From the NCBI RefSeq assembly GCF_000725285.1, contig NZ_CP007161.1, forward strand, positions 3,324,213 to 3,388,212: DNA of 64,000 bases, given 5' to 3'. The notes under the pieces are model-generated. The model searched no databases and was not told the origin of the DNA. It worked only from the letters and a program-made list of their open reading frames with translations. Every line of letters starts with the position of its first letter. Position 1 is the stretch's first letter. Shown in pieces: positions 23,928 through 31,991 of this stretch. The DNA comes from Virgibacillus sp. SK37. Lineage in GTDB: Bacteria; Bacillota; Bacilli; Bacillales; Amphibacillaceae. The position numbers and the translations under genes were made by a program.

Positions 23928-24479
23928 TCATCCAAATATAAGTCTCATACCAAATCCAATAAGAATACTTCCCCCTAATATTTCACTGTATACGCCAAGC
24001 ACACCTCTCACCTTTCTCCCTAGTAACATACCAATCCAGGAAATGAGCATGCTTACCAGCCCAAACAACCCAAGAGCAAGTGCTGTCTTAACACCCGAAA
24101 TACCTAAACTTAAACCTACTGAAAAACTATCCATGCTTACACTGAAAGCTAATAAAAGTAACCCTGCGCCAATCGGTTGAATAATCCGCTTCTTTTCCTG
24201 GCTAAAAGCGGAGAAGAACATTTGAGCACCAATTACGAACAAAAGGATCCCACCTGCAAGTTCTGTCCAATGGCCGATTTGTCCCGAAATCACTTTTCCA
24301 AGAAAAATCCCGATAGATGGCATAATAATATGAAAAGCCCCAATTACCATCCCAATAATGGCAATACGTTTTAAGCGCAACCGTTGCATGCCAAGACCCA
24401 AGCATATAGAAAAAGCATCCAACCCCAATGCAATAGCTAGAAACAAGAGTGATATAAATTCACCAATATAACCTGACAT
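23928..24479 (-). CDS. mntP: Manganese efflux pump MntP (YwlD)
   Basis: The 183-residue integral membrane protein has six hydrophobic segments and an internal duplication. The paired acidic motifs are ALGLDAFSICLGLG near residues 17-30 and SVSMDSFSVGLSLG in the second half, as in MntP exporters that protect against Mn2+ excess. The start at 24479 (MSGYIGEF) has AAGGAGG seven bases upstream; a longer frame to 24524 does not. No yybP-ykoY manganese riboswitch was recognised upstream. Confidence 0.92.
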   Translation of the reverse strand: MSGYIGEFISLLFLAIALGLDAFSICLGLGMQRLRLKRIAIIGMVIGAFHIIMPSIGIFLGKVISGQIGHWTELAGGILLFVIGAQMFFSAFSQEKKRIIQPIGAGLLLLAFSVSMDSFSVGLSLGISGVKTALALGLFGLVSMLISWIGMLLGRKVRGVLGVYSEILGGSILIGFGMRLIFG

Positions 24480-24679
24480 AGATTGTCCTCCTTGGATATG
24501 CTTATAAACTATATGCATGTCCAAAGCTTGATATGCTTGGTATATAGAACAACCTGGCTTTACCTACAGCACCAGAGCATGATGATAAATGGCATTTTTT
24601 ATTCATCTAAGATATTTTTTTCTTTAAAATGATTTATAAAATAGATAAACTCCTAAACAATAATTGAAGAAATTAAGAA

Positions 24680-24945
24680 GAGGCTGGGACATAATTAAAT
24701 AATCCCATTCCAAGACAAACGTCCTAAAGTATGGGAGCCCCGCTCCGGAAAAACGCTTCGCTTTCCGTGGGCGCTGCTAAGCCTCCTCGTGCTATGCACT
24801 CCGGAGTCTTATCTAGGCTTTGTCTCCCACAGGAGTCTGCGCGTTTTTCCTCCGCTAATTACAAAAAGAAATCCGACCCATAATTCATTAGTAGAACGAA
24901 TTGGTCCGGATTTTCAATGTATAAAAATTCTCTTGTCCCATCCTC
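24680..24945 (+). repeat. Repeat with inverted GAGGCTGGGACA-type ends
   Basis: GAGGCTGGGACA at 24680-24691 and TGTCCCATCCTC at 24934-24945 form near-perfect terminal inverted repeats around 266 bases. The interior has a GC-rich palindromic block (GCTTTCCGTGGGCGCTGC...GTCTCCCACAGGAGTCTGCGCG) and an AAATCCGACCC...GGTCCGGATTT pair (near 24870 and 24903). It fills the mntP-ywlC spacer (24480-24959), which has no gene. Similar GAGGCTGGGACA ends occur in intergenic repeats of many Firmicutes. Confidence 0.7.
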
Positions 24946-24959
24946 ACTTCATCTTCATT

Positions 24960-25985
24960 TTACAGTTCAATATATTGACTCGCCGCTTTTTTTAACCGAT
25001 TCATAATTGCTTGCCCGATTCCCTGTTCTGAGAAAGCTTCACATACAATTACATCTACATCTCCCTGTTTGAATGCACGTAAGGCGTCATATAAATTTGA
25101 TGCTATTTCTTCCGCATCAAATCCAAGAGAGATAATTTTATCAGCTTTAACCAAATGAGAGGTATGCTCGCTTGCCATGAAGCCTACTTTTTTCCCCTCT
25201 GCTCTTACCTCGTTGATAAATTTGTCTATATCTCCTGGCTTCCCTTTCACGAGCCATAAATCTATATCTGGGGAATAGTGCCGGTATTTCATGCCTGGAG
25301 CTTTCGGTTTTTCATCTTTATTTGCAAGAGCTGGGTCGACCATTACAGTACCTACGGCTGCTTCTAATTGTTCACGGGTAATTCCCCCAGGTCGTAAAAC
25401 TACTGGAATATCCTGCGTACAATCAATGACTGTTGATTCAACACCTACGCCAGTAGCACCGCCATCAACAATTCCGGCTATTCTTCCGTATAAGTCCCCC
25501 CATACATGGTCTGCAGAGGTAGGGCTAGGTTTTCCCGACAAATTAGCGCTTGGTGCTGCTATTGGTATATTACAAGCTTTTAGCAACTGTTGCGCTACTG
25601 GATGACTAGGCATACGCACACCAATTGTGGATAACCCAGCAGTTACATTCTCAGCGCATACTCCATTGCTCGGTAAAACAAAGGTAATCGGCCCAGGAGC
25701 AAATAAATCTATTAATTTATCCACATAATCAGGTACCATGGTAACCAGCTTCTGTAGCTGCTCCTTTGTAGCAACATGAGCTATCAGCGGATTATCCTGT
25801 GGTCTGCCTTTTGCTTCAAATATCTTCGCTACCGCTTTCTCACTCGTTGCATCAGCTCCCAATCCGTAAACCGTTTCTGTAGGGAAAGCTACCGTATCTC
25901 CTGCCAGAAGTATAGATACAGCTTCTTCCATATCTTTTGTATGGTCTTTTTCTATATTCATTACATTCCAACGCTTTGTTTCCAT
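24960..25985 (-). CDS. ywlC: Threonylcarbamoyl-AMP synthase (Sua5/YwlC)
   Basis: The enzyme makes threonylcarbamoyl-AMP from threonine, bicarbonate and ATP for the t6A37 modification of ANN-decoding tRNAs. The 341-residue protein has the YrdC/TsaC domain (~15-205; PTETVYGLGADA, KGRPQDNPL, SANLSGKPSPT) followed by the Sua5 C-terminal domain (~225-340), the long form typical of Bacillus. The start at 25985 (METKRWNV) is supported by GAGG eight to ten bases upstream; upstream codons to 26030 lack a site. The DnaA-box cluster lies just beyond its start. Confidence 0.94.
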   Translation of the reverse strand: METKRWNVMNIEKDHTKDMEEAVSILLAGDTVAFPTETVYGLGADATSEKAVAKIFEAKGRPQDNPLIAHVATKEQLQKLVTMVPDYVDKLIDLFAPGPITFVLPSNGVCAENVTAGLSTIGVRMPSHPVAQQLLKACNIPIAAPSANLSGKPSPTSADHVWGDLYGRIAGIVDGGATGVGVESTVIDCTQDIPVVLRPGGITREQLEAAVGTVMVDPALANKDEKPKAPGMKYRHYSPDIDLWLVKGKPGDIDKFINEVRAEGKKVGFMASEHTSHLVKADKIISLGFDAEEIASNLYDALRAFKQGDVDVIVCEAFSEQGIGQAIMNRLKKAASQYIEL

Positions 25986-26078
25986 CCTTGCTACCTCTTT
26001 TCTATGCTGATTACATTTTAAAAGATCCAAAAGGATTTAGCAAAGGTATATGGTTTATAGAGTACAGAAAAACGAATA

Positions 26079-26111
26079 AAACAGCCTGCAAATATTATCC
26101 ACAGGCTGTTT
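26079..26111 (-). terminator. Intrinsic terminator of ywlB
   Basis: A ten-bp stem AAACAGCCTG / CAGGCTGTTT is followed on the minus strand by TTTATTCGTTTTT. Its 13-base loop contains one TTATCCACA DnaA box. Confidence 0.75.
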
Positions 26112-26282
26112 CCTATTAGAAAAAGGTTTATTTACTCCAAAAATAATTTTATACACATTTCTACACGTTTATACACATATTTACCACAGGTTATACACAG
26201 GAGCTTGTGGATATTGTGCATAACCTGTTAGGACACATGATATGCCCACCAATTACCCTGTTCATTTTTATATTTATCCACA
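26095..26282. promoter_or_regulatory. DnaA-box cluster
   Basis: Six exact matches to TTATNCACA lie within 188 bases: TTATCCACA at 26095 and 26274, TTATACACA at 26149, 26169 and 26191, and TTATGCACA at 26215-26223 on the minus strand. A seventh, one mismatch away, is at 26206-26214 (minus strand). The cluster spans the ywlB-ywlC gap and the 3' end of ywlB. DnaA titration or replication control is the likely role; no AT-rich unwinding element or replication gene is adjacent, so it is not read as an origin. Confidence 0.75.
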
Positions 26283-26629
26283 AATACTTGCTCTCTTTGT
26301 GGATTAAATTGTAGCGCTTCCAATAATATATCAACAACTGGCTGATGACTGTGTACAAACACCCTTTTAGCCTTTTGATGCTTAGCCATAGTTAAAATAG
26401 TTTCTAGTAAGACTGGTAGTTTAGCTGCTTTATTTTGAGTAATAAATAGCTGCTTCAACCAATAAATACCCTCTTCCATCTCTTCCAAAACAAAACAAGC
26501 TTCAATTTTCTCATCTATTTCCACAACATAGCCTTGGTACATTAAACTTTCCTTTTTGACATTCGGTGTACTTTTTAAAAATCGCTCTACCTTTGCCTCT
26601 TCAGCCTCATATGCACGGATTACTTTCAT
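26228..26629 (-). CDS. ywlB: YwlB-like protein, probable GNAT-fold acetyltransferase
   Basis: The 133-residue protein occupies the ywlB position between ywlC and spoIIR. Its pattern suits a degenerate GNAT fold: an early helix, a central strand pair (YQGYVVEIDEKIEACFVLEEM), a helix after KLPVLLETILTMAKHQ where acetyl-CoA would bind, and VFVHSHQPVVDILLEALQF near 91-109. The classic Q/RxxGxG/A loop is not clear, so catalytic activity is uncertain. The substrate is unknown. Confidence 0.65.
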   Translation of the reverse strand: MKVIRAYEAEEAKVERFLKSTPNVKKESLMYQGYVVEIDEKIEACFVLEEMEEGIYWLKQLFITQNKAAKLPVLLETILTMAKHQKAKRVFVHSHQPVVDILLEALQFNPQREQVFVDKYKNEQGNWWAYHVS

Positions 26630-26765
26630 TTAATCACCCCTAATTGATATTTATTATAAGATTTTAGGCCCTTTGCAGCTCCTCGACAGCGGTAATGAAA
26701 ATTTTATTCTGTTAATCTAGCTTTTTTCTATTAATTTATTCTATGCATTCTTCTGTAATTTATGA

Positions 26766-27362
26766 TCATCCAAACCACTCAAATAAAAAAAATTTAACTT
26801 CTGCATCTTCCTCTTCTTCCTCTACTATTTCCGTTTCTTCCGCCTCTGCCGCTTCAGCTACACTTGTCCCATTGGAAAAATCCAGAAAACATAATGGTGG
26901 AAAAAGCACACACCACCAATTTGCACCTTTTCCTTCTCCCAGTGTGATCAGAACTGCTTCGTACTCTCCTGCTGGATAAAGAAAGTTTCCATAAAGCTTG
27001 GCAGGAAATGTAACATTCTTTCCGTACTCTACTTCGAAAGAGTTGTCACGTCCTTCTGCCTCTATTGTTTTTGCAATAATTTTTTCAATTTCCGGGATAC
27101 GGGCTTCTATTAATCTTCTAGCTTCTTCAATATCTGTAATGTCTTTTACCCATTCACTAATTTCGGCATTGACCTGATCACGAACCAGCCGTTTAAATTG
27201 TTGATCTTCTTTATTATCGCTATTGGCTAATATTCTTAACCGAATTGCTTCATCGGGAATAATTTGATAGTCAGTCTCCATATTCTCCTGACTAACTCCT
27301 TGTGTTGGTAAAGTAAAAAATAAAATAATAAATATAAATACAAAAAATACTAGTTTCTTCAT
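26766..27362 (-). CDS. spoIIR: Stage II sporulation protein R
   Basis: SpoIIR is made in the forespore and secreted into the intermembrane space, where it triggers SpoIIGA to cleave pro-sigma-E in the mother cell. This 198-residue protein has an N-terminal hydrophobic signal (~4-21), then the conserved PDEAIRLRILANSDN..DQ.FKRLVRD (near 35-58) and a C-terminal Cys-containing segment NWWCVLFPPLCFLDF. A Glu-rich tail follows. ATG 27362 is chosen because GGGGG lies 9-13 bases upstream. A sigma-F-like promoter is placed correctly in front. Confidence 0.93.
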   Translation of the reverse strand: MKKLVFFVFIFIILFFTLPTQGVSQENMETDYQIIPDEAIRLRILANSDNKEDQQFKRLVRDQVNAEISEWVKDITDIEEARRLIEARIPEIEKIIAKTIEAEGRDNSFEVEYGKNVTFPAKLYGNFLYPAGEYEAVLITLGEGKGANWWCVLFPPLCFLDFSNGTSVAEAAEAEETEIVEEEEEDAEVKFFLFEWFG

Positions 27363-27392
27363 CTTTAGGTCCCCCTCTTCCTCTGTTAACAA

Positions 27393-27422
27393 CAGTATGG
27401 TCACAGGGTAAAGATTTTAAAC
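27393..27422 (-). promoter_or_regulatory. Sigma-F-like promoter of spoIIR
   Basis: On the minus strand GTTTA (27422-27418) and GACCATACTG (27402-27393) are 15 bases apart, close to the sigma-F pattern GYATA-N15-GGnnAnAnTR. SpoIIR is sigma-F-dependent in B. subtilis. The ATG is 30 bases downstream. Confidence 0.55.
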
Positions 27423-27445
27423 TAGTATTCTATAAAATTAGTTTT

Positions 27446-28010
27446 AAAATATATGTTGTTGGGTAATTCAATGTTTCGGAAAATAGATACACCCCAAAAC
27501 TAACTTTGAAGTTTTATGAATGGCTGTTTCTAAATACACTACAAAAATATATTTAGATACGTTTTGATGATCATCATCCATCGCCATTGATTTCCATTGC
27601 AGATGAACGCTTTCCACCGGCATGGCTTCAGCCGCTTCCTCCGCTACGCTCCGTCCAGGGTCTTCAGCTCATGCTATTCCGGTAGGAGTCGTCATCTTCC
27701 ATTCCAATCAATTGGTATTAGCTTTAATCTGAGTTTAGTGTTTAATTAATTATTTTTCGCGACCAAATATATTATCACTACGATATTATTACCGCATGCT
27801 AGCGAAGGGGAAATATGAAGACTCCTGCGGGAGGAGAGGCCTCGATGAGACCCCGGAACGCGTAGCGTGAGGAGGCTCATCAGCCGCCCGCGGAAAGCGG
27901 AATATTTCCCCGTAGCGGTGATTTACGCAGCCTCTATATTCATAGTTAGTTCGAAGTTTACTCCAACCATGTATGAACAAAATACGTTTCTACCCCAACA
28001 TTTGCAGTAA
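27446..28010 (-). repeat. Interspersed element, full frame with GC-rich core (minus orientation)
   Basis: The spoIIR-prmC spacer is filled by one element. The common right end (rc of ATTTTCCGAAACATTGAATTACCC) is at about 27448-27492 and the common left end (rc of CTGCAAATGTTGGGGTA) at 27955-28010. The core has the CCACCGGCATGGCTTCAGCC arm at about 27613-27719 and the second arm at 27804-27926 (GACTCCTGCGGGAGGAG...GCCCGCGGAAAGCGG). The right end stops about 25 bases short of the spoIIR promoter. The 63-codon frame at 27789-27980 is rejected. Confidence 0.8.
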
Positions 28011-28082
28011 AATTTTAAAATTAGTAGATAGTTGAGGCGTAATTGTATTTCATTTTCGAGGAGATCTTGCCAACAAAAAGCT

Positions 28083-28112
28083 TACGTCGCAGTTTATCTA
28101 AGCTGCGACATA
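28083..28112 (-). terminator. Intrinsic terminator of prmC
   Basis: GTCGCAG / CTGCGAC extended to about ten pairs forms a stem ten bases past the prmC stop on the minus strand, followed by AAGCTTTTTG. Confidence 0.65.
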
Positions 28113-28121
28113 CAGTACACA

Positions 28122-28982
28122 CTATAACTTTGCCGTGACTATGCGGTCTTTTCCATTAATATCTTGAATCGTGTTCCGCTTACTTTGTGGATAACTTTTT
28201 TGGATAATTTCGCTCACTGCTTCACTCTGAGCTTGCCCGATTTCAACAGCAATATACCCATCAAACTTAAGTACACTTGTGGATTGAGATATAATTTCTT
28301 TATAAGCTGCAAGCCCGTTTTCCTCAGCATACAAAGCCATGTCTGGATCAAAGTTTTTAACTGTGTCTGCTAAAGTTTCTTCTTCCGAACGAGGAATATA
28401 GGGAGGATTCGAAACGATAACATCAGCCTTTATTCCTTGATCAATAATCGGCTGTAGGAAGTTACCTTGATAAAAGGACACTTGGGCTTGGTGAGTTGTC
28501 GCATTAGTTCTGGCAACCTGAAGTGCTTCCTGCGAAATGTCAGTAGCGTAAACCAACGCATTCGGTATCTCCAATGCAAGTGATATAGCTATAATTCCAC
28601 TACCTGTACCAACATCCACTATTCTAATCGGATTTTCATAAGAAGTTGTTGCAATATAGTTGGACACATGTTGGACAAGCTCTTCTGTTTCAGGTCTTGG
28701 GACTAACACATGCTCATTCACCTCAAATTTACGTCCGTAAAACATCTCATAGCCCATCAAATGCTGTATAGGTATTCCTGTTTCTGCATGTTTTTCAATA
28801 TCCCTCTTAAATGCTTGAATAATATCCGGCTCCAGAGACTCGCGCATATTCATAAAAAAAGCATTGCGGCTAAAGTTTAGATGATGTTGCAGTAATAGCT
28901 CTGCAACGCGTTGTTCTCTATGATGTTTTTCTAAAAAAAGAGAAGCCCATTGAAGGACTTCATATTGTTTCATTTGGTTCAT
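28122..28982 (-). CDS. prmC: Release factor glutamine methyltransferase
   Basis: PrmC methylates the glutamine of the GGQ motif in release factors RF1 and RF2, using S-adenosylmethionine. The 286-residue protein has the N-terminal helical substrate domain, the SAM motif DVGTGSG (123-129) and the catalytic NPPY (192-195). ATG 28982 follows the prfA stop after one base (TAAAATG), so the enzyme is translationally coupled to its own substrate. A TTG further upstream would overlap prfA and has no ribosome site. Confidence 0.95.
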   Translation of the reverse strand: MNQMKQYEVLQWASLFLEKHHREQRVAELLLQHHLNFSRNAFFMNMRESLEPDIIQAFKRDIEKHAETGIPIQHLMGYEMFYGRKFEVNEHVLVPRPETEELVQHVSNYIATTSYENPIRIVDVGTGSGIIAISLALEIPNALVYATDISQEALQVARTNATTHQAQVSFYQGNFLQPIIDQGIKADVIVSNPPYIPRSEEETLADTVKNFDPDMALYAEENGLAAYKEIISQSTSVLKFDGYIAVEIGQAQSEAVSEIIQKSYPQSKRNTIQDINGKDRIVTAKL

Positions 28983-28983
28983 T

Positions 28984-30054
28984 TTATTCACCAATCTGTT
29001 CTAATTTTTTTGCTTGCTCTTCCATTAACAATGCATCAACAAACTCATCCAGCTTGCCTTGTAGAATTTGATCCAGCTTTTGAATCGTTAAACCGATACG
29101 GTGATCCGTCACACGATTTTGAGGAAAGTTATATGTCCGAATACGTTCCGAACGATCTCCAGTACCCACTGCCGACTTTCTGTTTTCATCGTATTCTGCT
29201 TGGGCCTCTTGCTGGAATTTATCATAAATCCGGGCACGCAAAATTTTCATTGCCTTTTCTTTATTTTTAATTTGAGACTTTTCGTCTTGAATAGACACAA
29301 CCACACCGGTAGGAACGTGTGTCAAGCGAACGGCAGACATGGTTGTATTTACACTCTGTCCACCAGGGCCACTGGAAGCAAACGTGTCTACACGAATGTC
29401 CTTTTCATGGATATCAACCTCTACTTCTTCTGCTTCAGGTAATACAGCAACAGTAGCAGTTGATGTATGGATTCGGCCACCAGACTCTGTTTCCGGTACA
29501 CGTTGTACACGGTGTGCGCCATTTTCATATTTTAATTTTGAATAGGCTCCATTTCCATTAATCATAAAAATAATCTCTTTGTATCCACCGACACCTGTGG
29601 TGCTGGCTTCCATTACTTCTGTTTTCCAACCATATTGTTCCGCATAACGGGAATACATACGATAAAGATCTCCAGCAAATAATGCCGCTTCGTCTCCACC
29701 TGCAGCTCCACGTATTTCCATAAATACGTTTTTATCATCATTCGGATCCTTTGGTAAAAGAAGAATACGCATTTTTTCTTCCAATTCTTCCTTACTTTCA
29801 GATAGTTCTTCTATCTCTACTTTTACCATTTCCTGCATTTCTGCATCCAAATTGTCGTCAAGCATTTCTTTTGCATCTTTTAGTTGAGTATTTACTTCTT
29901 TGTATTCACGATACGCTTGTACTACATCCTCTAAACCGGATTGTTCCTTTGAATACTCGCGCAGCTTCTTCGTATCATTTATAATTTCTGGATCACTCAA
30001 TAATTCATTCAATTTATTATAACGGTCTTCTAATGTTTGTAATCGGTCTAACAT
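28984..30054 (-). CDS. prfA: Peptide chain release factor 1
   Basis: RF1 reads UAA and UAG stop codons and triggers peptide release on the ribosome. The 356-residue protein contains the peptidyl-transferase GGQ motif ([15 protein letters not shown] at 231-233) and RF1-type domains on either side. Start ATG 30054 ([13 protein letters not shown]) has GAGG eight bases upstream and matches the B. subtilis N-terminus; the GTG three codons earlier overlaps the ribosome site. It is cotranscribed with prmC. Confidence 0.97.
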   Translation of the reverse strand: MLDRLQTLEDRYNKLNELLSDPEIINDTKKLREYSKEQSGLEDVVQAYREYKEVNTQLKDAKEMLDDNLDAEMQEMVKVEIEELSESKEELEEKMRILLLPKDPNDDKNVFMEIRGAAGGDEAALFAGDLYRMYSRYAEQYGWKTEVMEASTTGVGGYKEIIFMINGNGAYSKLKYENGAHRVQRVPETESGGRIHTSTATVAVLPEAEEVEVDIHEKDIRVDTFASSGPGGQSVNTTMSAVRLTHVPTGVVVSIQDEKSQIKNKEKAMKILRARIYDKFQQEAQAEYDENRKSAVGTGDRSERIRTYNFPQNRVTDHRIGLTIQKLDQILQGKLDEFVDALLMEEQAKKLEQIGE

Positions 30055-30216
30055 TACGGCCACCTCTTTCTGATTAACAGTATAATTATAGTATACTCAC
30101 GTTGCAAGGTCAAAGTTATTTCGCAACTTACGGGAGTGCTTATATGCATTTATTAGGATTGTTCTAACACTTAAACTAATATTTCACAGTAAACCTTGTA
30201 GCTTTGTCTGCAATAA

Positions 30217-30240
30217 AAAAAGCACCCTCAGGCGCTTTTA
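30217..30240 (-). terminator. Intrinsic terminator of tdk
   Basis: AAAAGCGCC pairs with GGGTGCTTTT (one G-U pair) and is followed by TTT; the stem begins at the tdk stop codon. Confidence 0.75.
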
Positions 30241-30858
30241 TTTAATCTGTTTAAATAATCCCTTTACAATCTTGTTGCTGGGCTTATTGGGAACTTCATG
30301 GTGATGGCGACATCTTGGTTCATAAGATTCTGAGGCCCCAACGAGAATAATCGGATCATCATAGGAAGCTGGTTTTCCATTTATCAACCGTTGTGTCCGA
30401 CTTGCTGGCGAACCGCAGATAGGACAAATAGCATTCAGTTTTGTCACTGACTCGCTAAGTGCCATCAATTTTGGCATTGGTCCAAATGGTTCTCCACGAA
30501 AATCTGTATCAAGGCCGGCGACGATAACACAAATTCCCTTGTTTGCAAGTTCATCTACTACTTCTACAATATTTTCATCAAAAAATTGTACCTCATCAAT
30601 ACCGATAATATCTACTTCAGCATGGAGTTGTTCCAAAATTTCATCTGAGCTTTTCACAGGTCTGGCGACAGTTGATGAACCATTATGTGAGACAACAGCC
30701 TCGTCATCATATCTGTCATCAATAGCTGGTTTAAATACGCGAACAGAAAGCTTCGCATATGTTGCTCTGCGAACGCGACGAATCAACTCTTCAGATTTAC
30801 CAGAAAACATGCTTCCGCAGATTACTTCTACCCAACCACTTTGTTTCATTACATACAT
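30238..30858 (-). CDS. tdk: Thymidine kinase (type II)
   Basis: The salvage enzyme phosphorylates thymidine to dTMP. The 206-residue protein has Walker A GSMFSGKS (15-22), the catalytic-base region IDEVQFF, the lasso loop and the zinc cysteines (CPICGS and the downstream R-C-R-H-H-H region), all features of the TK1-like family. ATG 30858 is used, with AAGGGAG ten bases upstream; a frame to 30891 exists. Position between rpmE and prfA matches B. subtilis. Confidence 0.95.
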   Translation of the reverse strand: MYVMKQSGWVEVICGSMFSGKSEELIRRVRRATYAKLSVRVFKPAIDDRYDDEAVVSHNGSSTVARPVKSSDEILEQLHAEVDIIGIDEVQFFDENIVEVVDELANKGICVIVAGLDTDFRGEPFGPMPKLMALSESVTKLNAICPICGSPASRTQRLINGKPASYDDPIILVGASESYEPRCRHHHEVPNKPSNKIVKGLFKQIK

Positions 30859-31047
30859 GAGCAAAGGGCTCCCTTCTAAATCTATGTACAATCATTATCA
30901 TTATTTTTATAACGTTTCTTAACTAGTTTACCACTTTTTTTAATATGCTAACATGGTTTTTTATCTTTTATATAAATGCACAGAAATGGACCTTATTACC
31001 GTAAATTCAAAGTCCACCATGGCTCATAATGTTATTTTCCCGGCTCT

Positions 31048-31351
31048 ATTGCTAATATTAGGGTAAAACTATCTGCCACATGGAGTTTTAATCAGCAGGA
31101 GAATGAATTTATCCTCCGTAGAAAACTTTAATCAGCAGGAGAGCGAAATTATCTGCCGTAGAAAATTTTAATCGGCAGGAGAGTGAATTTATCCGCCGTA
31201 AAACATTTTAATCGGCAGGAGAGTGAATTTATCCGCCGTAAAACATTTTAATCGGCAGGAGAGTGAATTTATCTGCCGTAGAAAAATATGAGACAACCCG
31301 AGTTAGTTCGCAGTTTATTCGTTGCGATTCATTGGGTAAACCTATCATATT
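31048..31351 (+). repeat. Interspersed element with five exact 40-bp hairpin units
   Basis: ATCAGCAGGA or ATCGGCAGGA recurs at 31091, 31131, 31171, 31211 and 31251, exactly 40 bases apart, after a partial unit from about 31071. In each unit CGGC(A)GGA can pair with TCCGCCG across 11 bases, and an AAAATTTT-like spacer follows. The common left end (TTGCTAATATTAGGGTAAAAC) and right end (GTTAGTTCGCAGTTTATTCG...ATTGGGTAAACC) frame the array. The 30892-31520 spacer has no gene. Confidence 0.88.
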
Positions 31352-31368
31352 TTCTATATTTAAAAGTA

Positions 31369-31404
31369 AAAAAGCAGGCAAAATGAGACGTTTTGCCTGC
31401 TTTC
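31369..31404 (-). terminator. Intrinsic terminator of rpmE
   Basis: AAAGCAGGCAAAA / TTTTGCCTGCTTT is a perfect 13-bp stem with a six-base loop, followed by TTTT on the minus strand, about 115 bases past the rpmE stop. Confidence 0.85.
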
Positions 31405-31520
31405 CTAAAACTAATTTTTGCCATGCATAATACATGGACAACCATCAATAAGGGCATTGACAACCATTGGCTGCCAATGCTTTATTAATATGATGCAACG
31501 GATTAAGTTCCGTTCATCAA

Positions 31521-31766
31521 TTAGTTCATATTATATTTTTTCTTGAATCGGTCTACACGGCCGCCGACTTTATCAGCTTTTTGCTTACCTGTGTAGAATG
31601 GGTGTGAATCTGAGCTGATTTCAACACGGATTAAAGGGTACGTATTACCGTCTTCCCATTCAATTGTTTCGTCAGAGTTTTTTGTTGATCCACTCAAGAA
31701 TTTAAATTCTGAGCTTGTATCAAGGAAAACTACTTTTCTGTACTCTGGATGAATATCCTTTTTCAT
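31521..31766 (-). CDS. rpmE2: 50S ribosomal protein L31, type B (zinc-independent)
   Basis: This 81-residue protein begins [18 protein letters not shown] and ends RFKKKYN, the type B pattern. It has no cysteine, so it lacks the Zn-binding CxxC pairs of type A L31. In B. subtilis the gene between tdk and rho (rpmE) is the zinc form and the zinc-free paralogue (ytiA) is elsewhere under Zur. Here the zinc-free form holds the housekeeping locus. Whether a type A copy exists elsewhere cannot be seen. Confidence 0.95.
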   Translation of the reverse strand: MKKDIHPEYRKVVFLDTSSEFKFLSGSTKNSDETIEWEDGNTYPLIRVEISSDSHPFYTGKQKADKVGGRVDRFKKKYNMN

Positions 31767-31991
31767 GTTCTTTCCACTCCTTTTTGCCCTGAATCATTTT
31801 GAAACAGAGTTATTGTAAGAGCCGTCATAGGTATAATACCTTATCTAAACTCACATAAAAAGATTATAACAGTCTCCTACATTGTTTGCAATAGAAAATC
31901 ATTACCAGATCAACTGTATCTTATTAAAAACTTCAACATATTATCTCTACTATAGTTTATTAAAATACTGGCGTAAATAATTTTGTTCGGC

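Noticed and set aside
24480-24679. Manganese riboswitch upstream of mntP
   Set aside because: The conserved yybP-ykoY core is not visible in this stretch.
26095-26282. Chromosomal origin of replication
   Set aside because: DnaA boxes are dense, but dnaA, dnaN, rpmH or gidA are not adjacent and no A/T-rich unwinding trio is clear; a DnaA titration site is the simpler reading.
27789-27980. 63-codon minus-strand frame
   Set aside because: It is inside the repeat element; amino-acid composition reflects the GC-rich palindrome.
28984-30054. Programmed frameshift as in RF2
   Set aside because: The protein is RF1 by its N-terminus and its prmC neighbour, and the frame is continuous.
31071-31290. 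CRISPR array from regularly spaced GC-rich repeats
   Set aside because: The whole 40-bp unit is repeated, including the part that would be the spacer; spacers are not unique, and there are no cas genes.
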